Position numbers and translations under genes: made by a program
Shown: one piece after another, positions 17,720 through 26,701 of the stretch
How positions within the stretch are numbered: position 1 is the first letter of the stretch
Layout of the letters: the number at the start of each line of letters is the position of its first letter
The notes under the pieces: generated by a model
What the model saw: only the letters and a program-made list of their open reading frames with translations
Databases searched by the model: none
What the model was told of the DNA's origin: nothing
NCBI RefSeq assembly: GCF_021390175.1
Contig: NZ_CP090004.1
Location: 2,480,001 to 2,544,000 of the forward strand
Source: Flagellimonas sp. HMM57
GTDB taxonomy: Bacteria; Bacteroidota; Bacteroidia; Flavobacteriales; Flavobacteriaceae
Reading direction: 5' to 3'
Length of the DNA stretch: 64,000 nucleotides

Positions 17720-18799
17720 ATTAATCTCCACGGTATGTATTTTCACCTCTTTTTCCTTGCCCTTGAGCATCACATTGCCAATGTATCGTGAAGTTATCGG
17801 ACGTGTTTTTTGTAATTTTTCCAAAAGGGATTCAGAAATGAGTAAATGTGCGGCGTAGGTATTGCATGCTTCTTGAATTCTAGCTGTTGTATTAATAACA
17901 TCACCATGATAGGCCAATTCTTTTTTTACGACCCCTACTTGGGTTACCATAAGTGCGCCACCGTGAAGACCGGCTTTGAACTCAGGTACCAGACCGTATT
18001 TTTTACGATAAAAATCAGATTTATCGGTAATCATTTTTTGCAGTGCAAAGAACAGTCGTAAGCTACTATTTCTTTTCATGCCTTTTTTGTAAGGCCAAGT
18101 GAGTACTACTTCATCACCAATGTACTGATAGATTTCCGCATCATGGGGCACGACCAGCTCGTTGATATCGTAAAAAAAGTCTTGTATCAACTGGCTGTAT
18201 TTGTAATGCCCTAAGCGCTCTGCGATGGCCGTAGAACTCTTAAGGTCCAAGAACATAAAAATACGTTGGGTCTCCCTTGGATATAGATAATGTCCGACCA
18301 TCATTCGAATGAGTTTTCCCCTGCCCAACCTATCCGTACTAATGACCAGAACGGAAAAAATGACTGATGCAAAAAAGATGTAGGTAAAAAGTGCCCAGGA
18401 TGATGGATTACGGTACCAAATTTCGGGTGATATATCAAAGTCCAGTCTATTAACACTCGAAAAAAATGTTGAAACCACTTCTGAAATGGCAATCACCGAA
18501 AGTGATATTAAAACAAATTGAACCAATAAATTTATGATCAAGGGGATTTTACGGGATAGATACGTATCAAAAATGTACTCGACACTGGCATACACGATAC
18601 CCAACAAAAAACCACTGAGACCAAAACTCCATACAATTTGATAAAAATGATAAATGGGTTCATAGGCGGCATCAATTCGAATACCGATTTCGTGGTCTAT
18701 GGCAAAATAACGATAGATGGCGAATAACACTATGGACACTGTCCAAAAGGCCAGTGACCGGAATAGGTGTCTTTTATATTCTTTGATACGCCTTCGCAT
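17717..18799 (-). CDS. Membrane-bound class III adenylate/guanylate cyclase
   Basis: 360 residues. The N-terminal 155 residues contain four predicted transmembrane helices; the rest is a class III cyclase catalytic domain. Visible motifs are IFMFLDLKSSTAIAE (metal-binding Asp185), YQYIGDEVVLTW (second metal Asp229), GLHGGALMVTQVG, and AYHGDVINTTARIQ, which matches the DxxNxxxR transition-state motif. The enzyme should make cAMP or cGMP at the inner membrane. It starts 25 bases after the RND pump gene and is the last gene of that run. A cyclase in the same cluster as a Crp/Fnr-type regulator invites the idea of a local cyclic-nucleotide loop, but that is inference. Confidence 0.88.
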   Translation of the reverse strand: MRRRIKEYKRHLFRSLAFWTVSIVLFAIYRYFAIDHEIGIRIDAAYEPIYHFYQIVWSFGLSGFLLGIVYASVEYIFDTYLSRKIPLIINLLVQFVLISLSVIAISEVVSTFFSSVNRLDFDISPEIWYRNPSSWALFTYIFFASVIFSVLVISTDRLGRGKLIRMMVGHYLYPRETQRIFMFLDLKSSTAIAERLGHYKYSQLIQDFFYDINELVVPHDAEIYQYIGDEVVLTWPYKKGMKRNSSLRLFFALQKMITDKSDFYRKKYGLVPEFKAGLHGGALMVTQVGVVKKELAYHGDVINTTARIQEACNTYAAHLLISESLLEKLQKTRPITSRYIGNVMLKGKEKEVKIHTVEIN

Positions 18800-18824
18800 T
18801 TACTTCTTTAAAATAATCTGCATT

Positions 18825-21800
18825 CTATTCCTCCAAAAGCTTTTCATCAAACTCATACCCCTTATAGTTCAATTTGAATAAAATGCTATATAATGATGGA
18901 ATGAATATCAAGGTGATGACCGTACCAAAGAGTAGACCCACCATAATACTAATGGCCATACCTTCCCAAAGTTCCCCACCACTCAGGTATAGGGGAATCA
19001 ATCCAAGAATAGTGGTGCAGGTAGCCAGTACAATGGGTCGAAACCGCTGCAAGCAGGCTGTGATAATCGCATCTTCGGGTTTTAGCCCCAAATCGTTTTG
19101 TTCAATCTGCATACGGTCTATAAGTACAATGGCATTGTTTATGACAATTCCCGCCAAGGAAATGGTTCCCAAAAAAGGCATAAAGCCGAAGGGCTCCTGA
19201 AATACCAATAAACCAATCACCACACCGATAATCGCCAAAGGGATTGTGAAAAAAATCATCACCATTTTTCGGAACGAATTGAACTGAATGACCAATAACA
19301 GTACTATAATGAATGCCGATAGTGGTAAAAAAGCAATGACCGACCCCATGTTCTCAGCGGTCTCTTTTTCATCCCCCCCGAATTCATACCGACAGTCACT
19401 TGGCCATTCTTTCTTATTTTCCTCCAACCAAGCACCTATTTCGGTGGTAATGGCCGCGGCATTTCCACCTTGTGCCAATTCACTGGTAATATTGATAGAC
19501 TTATTCAGATTATACCTTTTTATGGAGGCATATTGCCATTCCGGCACAATAGAAGCGACCTGTGGCAGGGGTACACTTTTACCGGTTGCCTGGGCAAAAA
19601 TGCTCAAGGTCTGTAACGAGGTCAAAGTCTGATTGTAATTGTCCTTTCCCCGCATGAGAATGGGTATGGATTTATCCCCCTCGCGATATTCTCCGGTTTG
19701 CAACCCCTCAAGATTGGTCTGTAACGACAGTGCAATATCCTGGCTGCTTACCCCGGCAGCCAAGGCCCTGTTCTGGTCTATTTTTACCACAAATTTCTTC
19801 GTCTTTGGTCCCCAGTTGTCCTTTACATTTTTAGTGCCGGATATGGTAGATAACTGCCGCTTAACCGCTGTGGCTATTTTGGCAAGCTCATCTGGATTTT
19901 CACCTATCAACTTAATTTCAATGGGTACCGTGGCCGCACCAGCTGCAAGGGCTTTTACCTTGATATCGGCATTTGAGAAGTTGTCGTATCCGAAAGCATC
20001 CAACTTTGCGATAATATCTTGGTTCATTTCAAAAGAAGAGGTGTTGACCAAAATGTGTGCATAATTGGAGTTTGCCTCATCTTGAGAATAGCCTAAATCA
20101 TACGACTCGGGACCTTGGCCGATGTAAGCGGACCAGCTATCGATTCCATCCGGTCTGTCTTGGGTTACCTGAAGCGAGTCTCTCATAAACTGCTCCAATT
20201 TCCTGACGGTGGACGTCGTGGCATCAATATTGGAACCTTCGGGAAGGTTAATATCTACCGTTATCATATTCCGGTCACTATCGGGAAAGAACAAAAACGG
20301 AACTTTTGAAAACCCTACCAATGAGAGTATGAATACCGCGAACAGTACAATCATCACTTTCCATCTGTGATGCAATGCGACTATGATAAGTGATTTATAC
20401 TTTGATTTTAAAACCGCTATCGCCTTATCTACAAGCCCGGGTTTGCGCTCGTTCTTGGGTTTGATCTTCAAGAAAAGGGAGCAAAACAGCGTGATGATGG
20501 TCAAAGCAATAATCCATGAGGATAATAACGCAATGGTGATGACGATAAATATCGGCCCTACAATATCTCCCATATTCGTTGGGGAAAGGTAGAAGGCCAA
20601 GAAAGCAACAGAAGTGGTCAGGGTCGAAATCAGGAGAGGAACGAATAGTTCCGAACAGGCATCGATAGCCGCTTTTTTGGCTTTCTCTCCTGCTTCCATC
20701 TTTACCATAATGGTCTCTGCAACCACAATCGCATTGTCTACCAACATACCCAGAGCCATAATCAAAGAAGCCAAGGTAACTTGGTTCAGACCTATATCAA
20801 TGAGTCCCATAATCAAAAGGGTCATAATGGTAACTATAGGGATAAGACTGGCGATTATCATTCCTGTACGGAACCCTAAAAAGACCAACATAACTGCTAA
20901 AACAATGCCTATGGATTGCAATAAATTACTGATAAAATTGCTCACCTTTGCGTCTATATAGACATCTAGGGAAGAAATTCTTTTCAGGTCTAATCCGGCC
21001 GGAAGTTTATCTTGCCACTTGGTCAATAGTTGATTCACATCTTCGCCCAAGGAAATAATATTGGCATTTTTCTTTAGGTTGATGTGAAAGGAAATGGCAT
21101 TGTTACCATTGATTTGCACCCGTTGTTGGGAAGGGTCTATGTACCCTTTTTCAATCTTGGTCAAATCCCCTAAACGTACTAGTAAACCCGAATCTTCGCT
21201 TACGGGCAATAGCATATCTTCAATATCTTTTATACTGTTGAAATTTCCCGTTGGTTCCAGAATGATGCGCTCTTGTCCCAGATTGATTTGTCCGCCAGAA
21301 CTAAGAATATTAGTCCCAGAAATTAGCTGTTGTAACTTTTGCGCTGATAGTCCATAGGTCTTTAATCGGGCATTATCGAAAGTGATGAACACCCGTTCTT
21401 CCTGCACCCCGCCCATGACTACCTTGGCAGCTTCGGGCAGTTTTATGAAATCGTTCTTGATATCGTCCGCATACTCTTTCATCTCTGCATAACTAAACCC
21501 GTCTGAAACGAGTCCTGCGACAATACCGTAGACATCGCCCACACCTTCATCATCCAAAAAGGCATCGATACCTTCGGGCATGCCTTCCATGCCCTGTAAC
21601 TTGCGGCGCAGTCGGTTCCAAACTGATTGTAGTTCATCAGGACCAACGTCCTCTTTTAATTCAACCGTTACAACGGAGAGCCCCGTTCGGGATACACTGG
21701 TCACCTCTTTAAGCTCCGGAAGTTCTTGTGCTATCTTTTCGACCTTATCGGTTACCAATAGCTCCACTCTTTCTGGACTGGCACCTGGAAATTCGGTTAC

Positions 21801-21941
21801 CACATTGGCTATACGAACCGTATAAGAAGGCATACTATCGCGTGGAAGGTCAGGATAAATGGCCATCCCCATTAAAAGGATAGCGCCCAGTATCATTAAT
21901 ACGATACGGTTTTTTTGTATTGAAAATGCTGTTAAATTCAT
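18825..21941 (-). CDS. RND efflux pump inner-membrane permease (AcrB/MMPL type)
   Basis: 1038 residues, the usual length for tripartite RND permeases. The sequence opens with one helix (RIVLMILGAILLMGMAI), then the porter domain (EFPGASPERVELLVTDKVE), helices 2-6 with the GMLVDNAIVVAE motif, a second porter half (LPEGSNIDATTSTVRKLEQF) and helices 8-12 with GIVINNAIVLIDR. Proton-driven export from periplasm or inner membrane to the outside needs the adaptor and outer-membrane channel encoded just upstream. Substrate is unknown; the lack of heavy-metal CzcA hallmarks that I can recognise favours organic compounds. About 110 bases holding a dispersed repeat separate it from the adaptor gene. Confidence 0.95.
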   Translation of the reverse strand: MNLTAFSIQKNRIVLMILGAILLMGMAIYPDLPRDSMPSYTVRIANVVTEFPGASPERVELLVTDKVEKIAQELPELKEVTSVSRTGLSVVTVELKEDVGPDELQSVWNRLRRKLQGMEGMPEGIDAFLDDEGVGDVYGIVAGLVSDGFSYAEMKEYADDIKNDFIKLPEAAKVVMGGVQEERVFITFDNARLKTYGLSAQKLQQLISGTNILSSGGQINLGQERIILEPTGNFNSIKDIEDMLLPVSEDSGLLVRLGDLTKIEKGYIDPSQQRVQINGNNAISFHINLKKNANIISLGEDVNQLLTKWQDKLPAGLDLKRISSLDVYIDAKVSNFISNLLQSIGIVLAVMLVFLGFRTGMIIASLIPIVTIMTLLIMGLIDIGLNQVTLASLIMALGMLVDNAIVVAETIMVKMEAGEKAKKAAIDACSELFVPLLISTLTTSVAFLAFYLSPTNMGDIVGPIFIVITIALLSSWIIALTIITLFCSLFLKIKPKNERKPGLVDKAIAVLKSKYKSLIIVALHHRWKVMIVLFAVFILSLVGFSKVPFLFFPDSDRNMITVDINLPEGSNIDATTSTVRKLEQFMRDSLQVTQDRPDGIDSWSAYIGQGPESYDLGYSQDEANSNYAHILVNTSSFEMNQDIIAKLDAFGYDNFSNADIKVKALAAGAATVPIEIKLIGENPDELAKIATAVKRQLSTISGTKNVKDNWGPKTKKFVVKIDQNRALAAGVSSQDIALSLQTNLEGLQTGEYREGDKSIPILMRGKDNYNQTLTSLQTLSIFAQATGKSVPLPQVASIVPEWQYASIKRYNLNKSINITSELAQGGNAAAITTEIGAWLEENKKEWPSDCRYEFGGDEKETAENMGSVIAFLPLSAFIIVLLLVIQFNSFRKMVMIFFTIPLAIIGVVIGLLVFQEPFGFMPFLGTISLAGIVINNAIVLIDRMQIEQNDLGLKPEDAIITACLQRFRPIVLATCTTILGLIPLYLSGGELWEGMAISIMVGLLFGTVITLIFIPSLYSILFKLNYKGYEFDEKLLEE

Positions 21942-21952
21942 GATTTCTTCCT

Positions 21953-22054
21953 ATTATTTCTTACTCGATAATCGAGATTTAAATGTTTCGAGACTTGACT
22001 CGAAATCAAAATGTTATTCTATATCAATGTCTCTCGGGCTTGCTCTGAGGTATT
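21953..22054 (-). repeat. Dispersed intergenic repeat, copy 2, with stem-loops
   Basis: This fills the gap between the adaptor stop and the RND start. It holds small hairpins: CTCGAT/ATCGAG at 21964-21976 with a 1-base loop, TTTCGAG/CTCGAAA at 21986-22005, and an imperfect CTCGG/CTGAG stem around 22033-22048. The outer parts match the repeat at 15724-15800. Inside an operon such folded spacers can affect message stability between the two genes. Confidence 0.6.
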
Positions 22055-23149
22055 TTACTCTAATCGAATGCTTTGCCCGTCCAATAAACTCTGTAGCCCA
22101 GCCGTGGCAATACGGTCTCCATTTTGAATACCTTGTGTAATTTCAAATCCGTTTTCGGTCAACTCGCCTACAGCCACCTGTCGCTTTTGCACAATGAGTG
22201 CCGTATCATTTTCAGCAATGAGAAAAACATAATGTCCTTCATAATCTTCCCCGACGGACTGTGCGGGTACCACCAAAGCCTCAGGTTTTATCGTAGAAGG
22301 ATTTCCCATTGAAGGAAAAAAATCAACCGCTGCGGCCATACCGGTCTTCACAGCTGCAGTTGGTTTTTCCAATGCCACACGCACGGGATATGTGCCCAAT
22401 TGAGCTGAAAGGGCAGGGGCCACTTCCGTAACTGTTCCCTTAAATTCTTGATTTTGCAATGAGGGCAATCGCACGGTTACCACATCGTTCTTCGTGATGG
22501 TATTGATAACATTTTCGGGCACACCTATCACAATTTCCATTACCTCTCCGGCATTGAGCGTGGCCACGGTCTGTCCGGCATTTACATTTTCATTGACTTC
22601 GGAATTCACCGCGGCAATGATGCCATCTGCCGGGGCGTAGATATAGCCATAATTTACTTGGTCTTGCCGAATGGATATGGTTCGTTTTGCGGCTTGGTAG
22701 TTTTCTTCCGCCGCTTTAAAGTTGTTCTTTGCCTGTTCAAAATCGCTGAGCGAAGCACTACCTTTTTCATACAATTTTAGGATGCGGTCCAAAGCGGATT
22801 TGGCCGTATTTCTATTCGATTTTGCGGCATTGCTTTGCGTAACTGCCTGCTCATAAGCCAATCGCGAAGAGACGTTATCTAGAACGGCCAATAAATCCCC
22901 TTTCGCGACTTTTTGTCCCATTTCAAGGGGCAACTTTGTAATCATACCACTGGCCCTGAAACTTAGATTAATGACCAGTTCTTGCTGTACCACACCGTTA
23001 TAGGTTACGACACCATTTTGATTGTTGAAACCGACTTCGGTATACTTTACCAATTTTGGTTTACGCGTCTGTGCTTCTTTTTTTTCTGAGCATGAAAATA
23101 GCATGCTCGTGAGAAGTCCTATAGATATTATCCTTACTATTGATTTCAT
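22055..23149 (-). CDS. RND efflux periplasmic adaptor lipoprotein (MFP/HlyD type)
   Basis: 364 residues from ATG 23149 (MKSIVRIISIGLLTSMLFSC, lipobox LFSC); ten in-frame residues upstream are not needed. The lipoyl/barrel-sandwich halves are seen in SGMITKLPLEMGQKVAKGD and YIYAPADGIIAAVNSEVNEN, with a long alpha-hairpin between them (LAYEQAVTQSNAAKSNRNTA and onward), then a beta-barrel domain. The adaptor bridges the RND permease to the outer-membrane channel. It begins 32 bases after the TolC-fusion gene and belongs to the same operon. Confidence 0.93.
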   Translation of the reverse strand: MKSIVRIISIGLLTSMLFSCSEKKEAQTRKPKLVKYTEVGFNNQNGVVTYNGVVQQELVINLSFRASGMITKLPLEMGQKVAKGDLLAVLDNVSSRLAYEQAVTQSNAAKSNRNTAKSALDRILKLYEKGSASLSDFEQAKNNFKAAEENYQAAKRTISIRQDQVNYGYIYAPADGIIAAVNSEVNENVNAGQTVATLNAGEVMEIVIGVPENVINTITKNDVVTVRLPSLQNQEFKGTVTEVAPALSAQLGTYPVRVALEKPTAAVKTGMAAAVDFFPSMGNPSTIKPEALVVPAQSVGEDYEGHYVFLIAENDTALIVQKRQVAVGELTENGFEITQGIQNGDRIATAGLQSLLDGQSIRLE

Positions 23150-23181
23150 GGTATTATGTTTTATATGTAATAAATTCATTA

Positions 23182-25527
23182 TTAGTTGTTTTGCGTATCT
23201 AAAAATTTGGCAATGAAAGCGCTATTGACCTCTTGGGGCTGCATCATAAAGAAATAACCAATGGAACGCTCTACCTGCAATACACTCAAGAGATAACTAT
23301 AGATAGCCGTCTTCTGGGTCAATTGGGCATTCAAATAATTCCGTTGTGCATCAATAAGCTGCACCATAGTAGTTGCCCCCTCTGCGTATGAGGTCTGTGT
23401 CAGTGCCAAAGACCGCTTCGCTGCCTCTTCCGACACTTTGGAAAGGTCCATATTGGCCATTTGGTTGATGACGTTTAAAATGCTATTGTTCACATTGGCT
23501 CCAATGGTCAGTTCACTGTCCCGTTTGTTAAATTCCAGTTGTTCCTTTTGAATTTTTGCCGTTTGCCTGTTCGTGTGGGTCTGATTTCTGTTGAAAATGG
23601 GAATGGATACCACGACACTGGCATTATAGGTATTATCAGGTAGTACAAAGCCGTCGGTTGCACTGCTGCCTACCCCACTGCGATTGAAAATACTATTGTA
23701 GCCCGCCTGCACGCCAATAGTTGGTAAAAAACGCCCCATGCCGTTTAGGCGGATGTTGCGTTCCGTAGCTTTTACCGTATGCTCCAATGCTTTAAGTTCT
23801 GGCGCATTCTTTAGGGCTTCCTTTGTCAGAAAAGCAATAAATGGCTCCCGCGTCACGGGATTGTCCAATAGCTCATTGAAATCAGTATATTGAAGGGTTT
23901 CCAGTAAACTGGTCTCTAGGGTTATCTCTTCAATATCTATTTTGGCATTCACATCATTGTTCAAAAGTTGGTTCAATTGAATCATACGCTGTTCCAATTG
24001 GGTAAAGGCTTCTACCATCAGCTGGTTGTTTTGGGCCAACTCGCTTTGAAAACGAAAAATGTCCGATTGCCCAGAAATGCCTGCTTCAAAATTTTGCTGT
24101 GCGATCATCAAGTTCTTTTGTGTCGTCTTTACATTGGCACGAAGTATTTCGGTGTTCGCCTTTCCAATTAGAATATCAAAATAGGCATTGGCCACATTGA
24201 AGGCGGTATTCAATTCCTCCGCATTATAGTTTTCCTGTTCTGCGTTGCGCAGGTGTTTTTGAACCGCTGCGTTGGCATTTACCGTTTCGGAAAATAGGGT
24301 TTGCTCTAGCTGAATTCTGCCCGAAGTTTGTCGTTCCGGGGTTTGTCCAAAACCAAAGTCAGCAACATCAGGGTCGGTAAAGTCAGCAGCGGCGTTTGCC
24401 GATACCAAGGGTAAATAGTTGTTCTTGGCGGTCTTTACTTCCTGTTCTTGAAGGGCAATGTTTTGTTCAATCGATTTCAACGCAACATTTTTGCCCAGTG
24501 CCTGGGCTATGGCATTCTGTAAGGAATAGGTTGCTTGGGTATTGGCGTTGGTCAATTCTCCTATGAATTCGGTATCGCTTACCATGCTGTAACGTACGGG
24601 AAGGTCGATGGCATCTGCAGTGTTGTAGTTGACCAAAAGCCCTTCTTGGGTATCTACCAAAATCGGTAGGTCTTCCAATGGCCTACCACTAATATAGCGT
24701 TCAACGGTAATGGCCAAACGACGAATTACGTTATCAAAATTGTCCTTGGGGTTTCGGGTTGCCATAATACCCGCTTTTACTTGCAGCGCATTGTTGAGTG
24801 TGAAAGAGGGGAGTCTTTTTTCTATAAACAGCTTTGAAAGTGATTCAAGCGCTTCCTCTGAAAGGAAGAACCCGCCTGCTAAGTATACGGCATCAATAGC
24901 TCCCAAATTTTTGTCAAGGGTTTGCGATTTTTCCAAGGGAATTATTTTGTAGTCAATCCCTATTTCTTTGGATATACGTTCAAAAGTTTCCGCAATGGGA
25001 AGCACTTTTAAGTATTCCGCTTCCATGAGTACACCCACTTTTTTGAAACCAGTAAGCTTATGGAGTCTTTGCAAGTCTTTTTTATAGGAGTCCTGTTCCA
25101 ATAAATACGTGAAATTAGGGATGCCGGAAGTTTCTTTGTCAAAATCAAAAAGTTGCATATCCCTATTCGCTCCGCCTAGTAAGATGGTAGGTTTAAGGTG
25201 ATTTTTCTGTCTTCTTATGATATCTCCTATAATAACCCCAAGGCCTAAAATGATATCGGTATCATCTTTGATCAATTGGTTGTACTGTAGTTCAGCTGTT
25301 TGAAGGTCGAGCTTATTGATCAATTGTATTTCTTTGGGAAAAAGGACTTCGGCATCTTCACCCACAGTAGCCTTTATCTCATTCTTCATTTCTGTCACCA
25401 ATGAATCAATTGCCGTGCTGTTGGCATCTAGCAATATTCCAATACGATAACTTTTTTCCTGTGCTGCTAACCCTTGTAGTAGGCAGAAGCTTAGTAAAGC
25501 CAAAAAAAATCTTTTTATCCGTTTCAT
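23182..25527 (-). CDS. Fusion of periplasmic substrate-binding protein and TolC outer-membrane channel
   Basis: 781 residues from ATG 25527 (MKRIKRFFLALLSFCLLQGLAAQ, signal peptide). Residues ~25-320 look like a type I periplasmic binding protein of the ABC_sub_bind class (YRIGILLDANSTAID, DIILGLGVIIGD, KPTILLGGAN, FKKVGVLMEAEY, AVYLAGGFFLSEE). Residues ~335-780 are a TolC-type efflux channel with two repeats of long helices (ALGKNVALKSIEQNIALQEQ, AYFDILIGKANTEIL, ALKNAPELKALEHTV, SYAEGATTMVQLIDAQ). Normal TolC proteins are ~430-480 residues and lack the first part. The binding domain would sit in the periplasm and could sense or capture the pump's cargo. The gene begins 4 bases after the winged-helix gene. 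Confidence 0.88.
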   Translation of the reverse strand: MKRIKRFFLALLSFCLLQGLAAQEKSYRIGILLDANSTAIDSLVTEMKNEIKATVGEDAEVLFPKEIQLINKLDLQTAELQYNQLIKDDTDIILGLGVIIGDIIRRQKNHLKPTILLGGANRDMQLFDFDKETSGIPNFTYLLEQDSYKKDLQRLHKLTGFKKVGVLMEAEYLKVLPIAETFERISKEIGIDYKIIPLEKSQTLDKNLGAIDAVYLAGGFFLSEEALESLSKLFIEKRLPSFTLNNALQVKAGIMATRNPKDNFDNVIRRLAITVERYISGRPLEDLPILVDTQEGLLVNYNTADAIDLPVRYSMVSDTEFIGELTNANTQATYSLQNAIAQALGKNVALKSIEQNIALQEQEVKTAKNNYLPLVSANAAADFTDPDVADFGFGQTPERQTSGRIQLEQTLFSETVNANAAVQKHLRNAEQENYNAEELNTAFNVANAYFDILIGKANTEILRANVKTTQKNLMIAQQNFEAGISGQSDIFRFQSELAQNNQLMVEAFTQLEQRMIQLNQLLNNDVNAKIDIEEITLETSLLETLQYTDFNELLDNPVTREPFIAFLTKEALKNAPELKALEHTVKATERNIRLNGMGRFLPTIGVQAGYNSIFNRSGVGSSATDGFVLPDNTYNASVVVSIPIFNRNQTHTNRQTAKIQKEQLEFNKRDSELTIGANVNNSILNVINQMANMDLSKVSEEAAKRSLALTQTSYAEGATTMVQLIDAQRNYLNAQLTQKTAIYSYLLSVLQVERSIGYFFMMQPQEVNSAFIAKFLDTQNN

Positions 25528-25531
25528 TGTT

Positions 25532-25975
25532 TTACTGGTCAAAATGTTCATCAATCTTTAGAGTTATAAAATCCAATATCTCGCTGTAGAAGATGATGGT
25601 GTTCTTGATAAAGGACTCAAGGGGTTGGTTTTCGCCATTGCGTTGTTCCAGTACTTTCTCTAAAATGTTCAGGACATTCTTACTGTCTTGCACACTATGT
25701 TTAAGGTTTTTGATACTTCCATCGATATCCAGAAAGAAATGTTGGTCAACAAAAGATTCTTTTCTGCTAATTCCTACATCACCCAAATTGTTTAGTAGCG
25801 CAAGTGCGTTTTCAATTTCTTCCACTTGCAATTGTGTGACTTTTTGAAGCTCCTCTACCGTAAAGTATTTTTGATTGGAAGCATAAAATATTTCCAAAAT
25901 ACTACTTAGGCTTGGTGGAGTCAGTACTCTATTATTGAGGATGGGATAGAGTTGAACTTGCGTATTTGTTTCCAT
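25532..25975 (-). CDS. Winged-helix-like regulator heading the efflux operon
   Basis: 147 residues. The first ~75 (SLSSILEIFYASNQKYFTVE, ELQKVTQLQVEEIENALALL, then LGDVGISRK) look like a winged-helix DNA-binding domain, and the C-terminal half is an alpha-helical, possibly dimerising segment (SVQDSKNVLNILEKVL). I cannot place it in a named family with confidence; MarR- or PadR-like is the closest guess. It is the first gene of the efflux run, four bases before the TolC fusion, and has the best Crp-like box and -7 element of the three in the window. A role as local repressor of the pump is inferred from position only. Confidence 0.7.
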   Translation of the reverse strand: METNTQVQLYPILNNRVLTPPSLSSILEIFYASNQKYFTVEELQKVTQLQVEEIENALALLNNLGDVGISRKESFVDQHFFLDIDGSIKNLKHSVQDSKNVLNILEKVLEQRNGENQPLESFIKNTIIFYSEILDFITLKIDEHFDQ

Positions 25976-25995
25976 AATTTGAAATTATTATGAGA

Positions 25996-26038
25996 CAAAA
26001 CTATTCCGTCAAATTCAGGATACGTGTGACATATGTCA
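25996..26038 (-). promoter_or_regulatory. Crp/Fnr-type palindrome plus perfect -7 element before the efflux operon
   Basis: TGACATATGTCA (26027-26038) is a perfect 12-base palindrome; the wider site reads TGTGA-N6-TCAAA, close to the Crp consensus. After 23 bases the - strand has TAGTTTTG (25996-26003), an exact TAnnTTTG. Box centre would be near -41, as in class II activation, and no good -33 TTTG is present. The Crp/Fnr gene lies immediately upstream. Confidence 0.68.
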
Positions 26039-26131
26039 AAAACGACTTTAGAGGTGCTTTAAAATTTAAAACACTGATTAAGACTTGTAAATAAAATGAT
26101 TTGTTTTCTGGAATCAGAGAAAAAGGAAACC

Positions 26132-26701
26132 TTAGGAATACTTTCGTATACGACTTAGGGTTTCACGAGTAATACCAAGGAAAGACGAGAGCTCTTTCTG
26201 AGGTAAAAACTGGATAAATTCAGGATGGTTCTTTTGGATATAGCTATATTTTTGTTTTGCTGTCAATGCCTGCAGAAAAAAGAGCCTTTCATCAGAAGCG
26301 ATGTAATAAAGTTCTAGCAACTCCCTGAAAAAAGTTTCCATTTCATGATACTTTGCCGCCAAACCATAGCAAGCTTCTCTCGGAAAAACGGTATAGGTAA
26401 TATCTTCGATAACTTCAACTCCTTCAAGACTTGGTTTTTGAGTAACAAAGCTGGTGTAGGCAGATATCATGTCGTCTTTGAAACCAAACCATGTAATATG
26501 TTCGGAACCATCTTCTTTATAACGAAAGTGCTTTATAATACCTGAATTAAGTACATATAGTTTTCTGCATACGCCACCTATGGGGATCAAAGTTTTACCC
26601 TTCTTCGCAGACCCTTCCTCTGATGCAGCAATAAACTCTTGGTAAGCCTTTTCGTTACTCTTGCTTAATTTTTCTACACATTGGGCAACAAGGTCCTGCA
26701 T
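26132..26701 (-). CDS. Crp/Fnr family transcriptional regulator
   Basis: 189 residues, the common short form in Bacteroidota. Residues ~35-110 form the cyclic-nucleotide-binding-like barrel (GGVCRKLYVLNSGIIKHFRY, then GFKDDMISAYTSF), followed by the long dimer helix and a compact helix-turn-helix (QKELSSFLGITRETLSRIRKY). The recognition helix has the R-E-x-x-S-R pattern known from Crp, which reads GTGA half sites. The phosphate-binding residues of true cAMP-binding Crp are not evident, so the ligand is unknown. Matching palindromes lie before the efflux operon, the pyruvate-kinase-like gene and the PAP2 gene, making them its likely targets. Confidence 0.85.
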   Translation of the reverse strand: MQDLVAQCVEKLSKSNEKAYQEFIAASEEGSAKKGKTLIPIGGVCRKLYVLNSGIIKHFRYKEDGSEHITWFGFKDDMISAYTSFVTQKPSLEGVEVIEDITYTVFPREACYGLAAKYHEMETFFRELLELYYIASDERLFFLQALTAKQKYSYIQKNHPEFIQFLPQKELSSFLGITRETLSRIRKYS

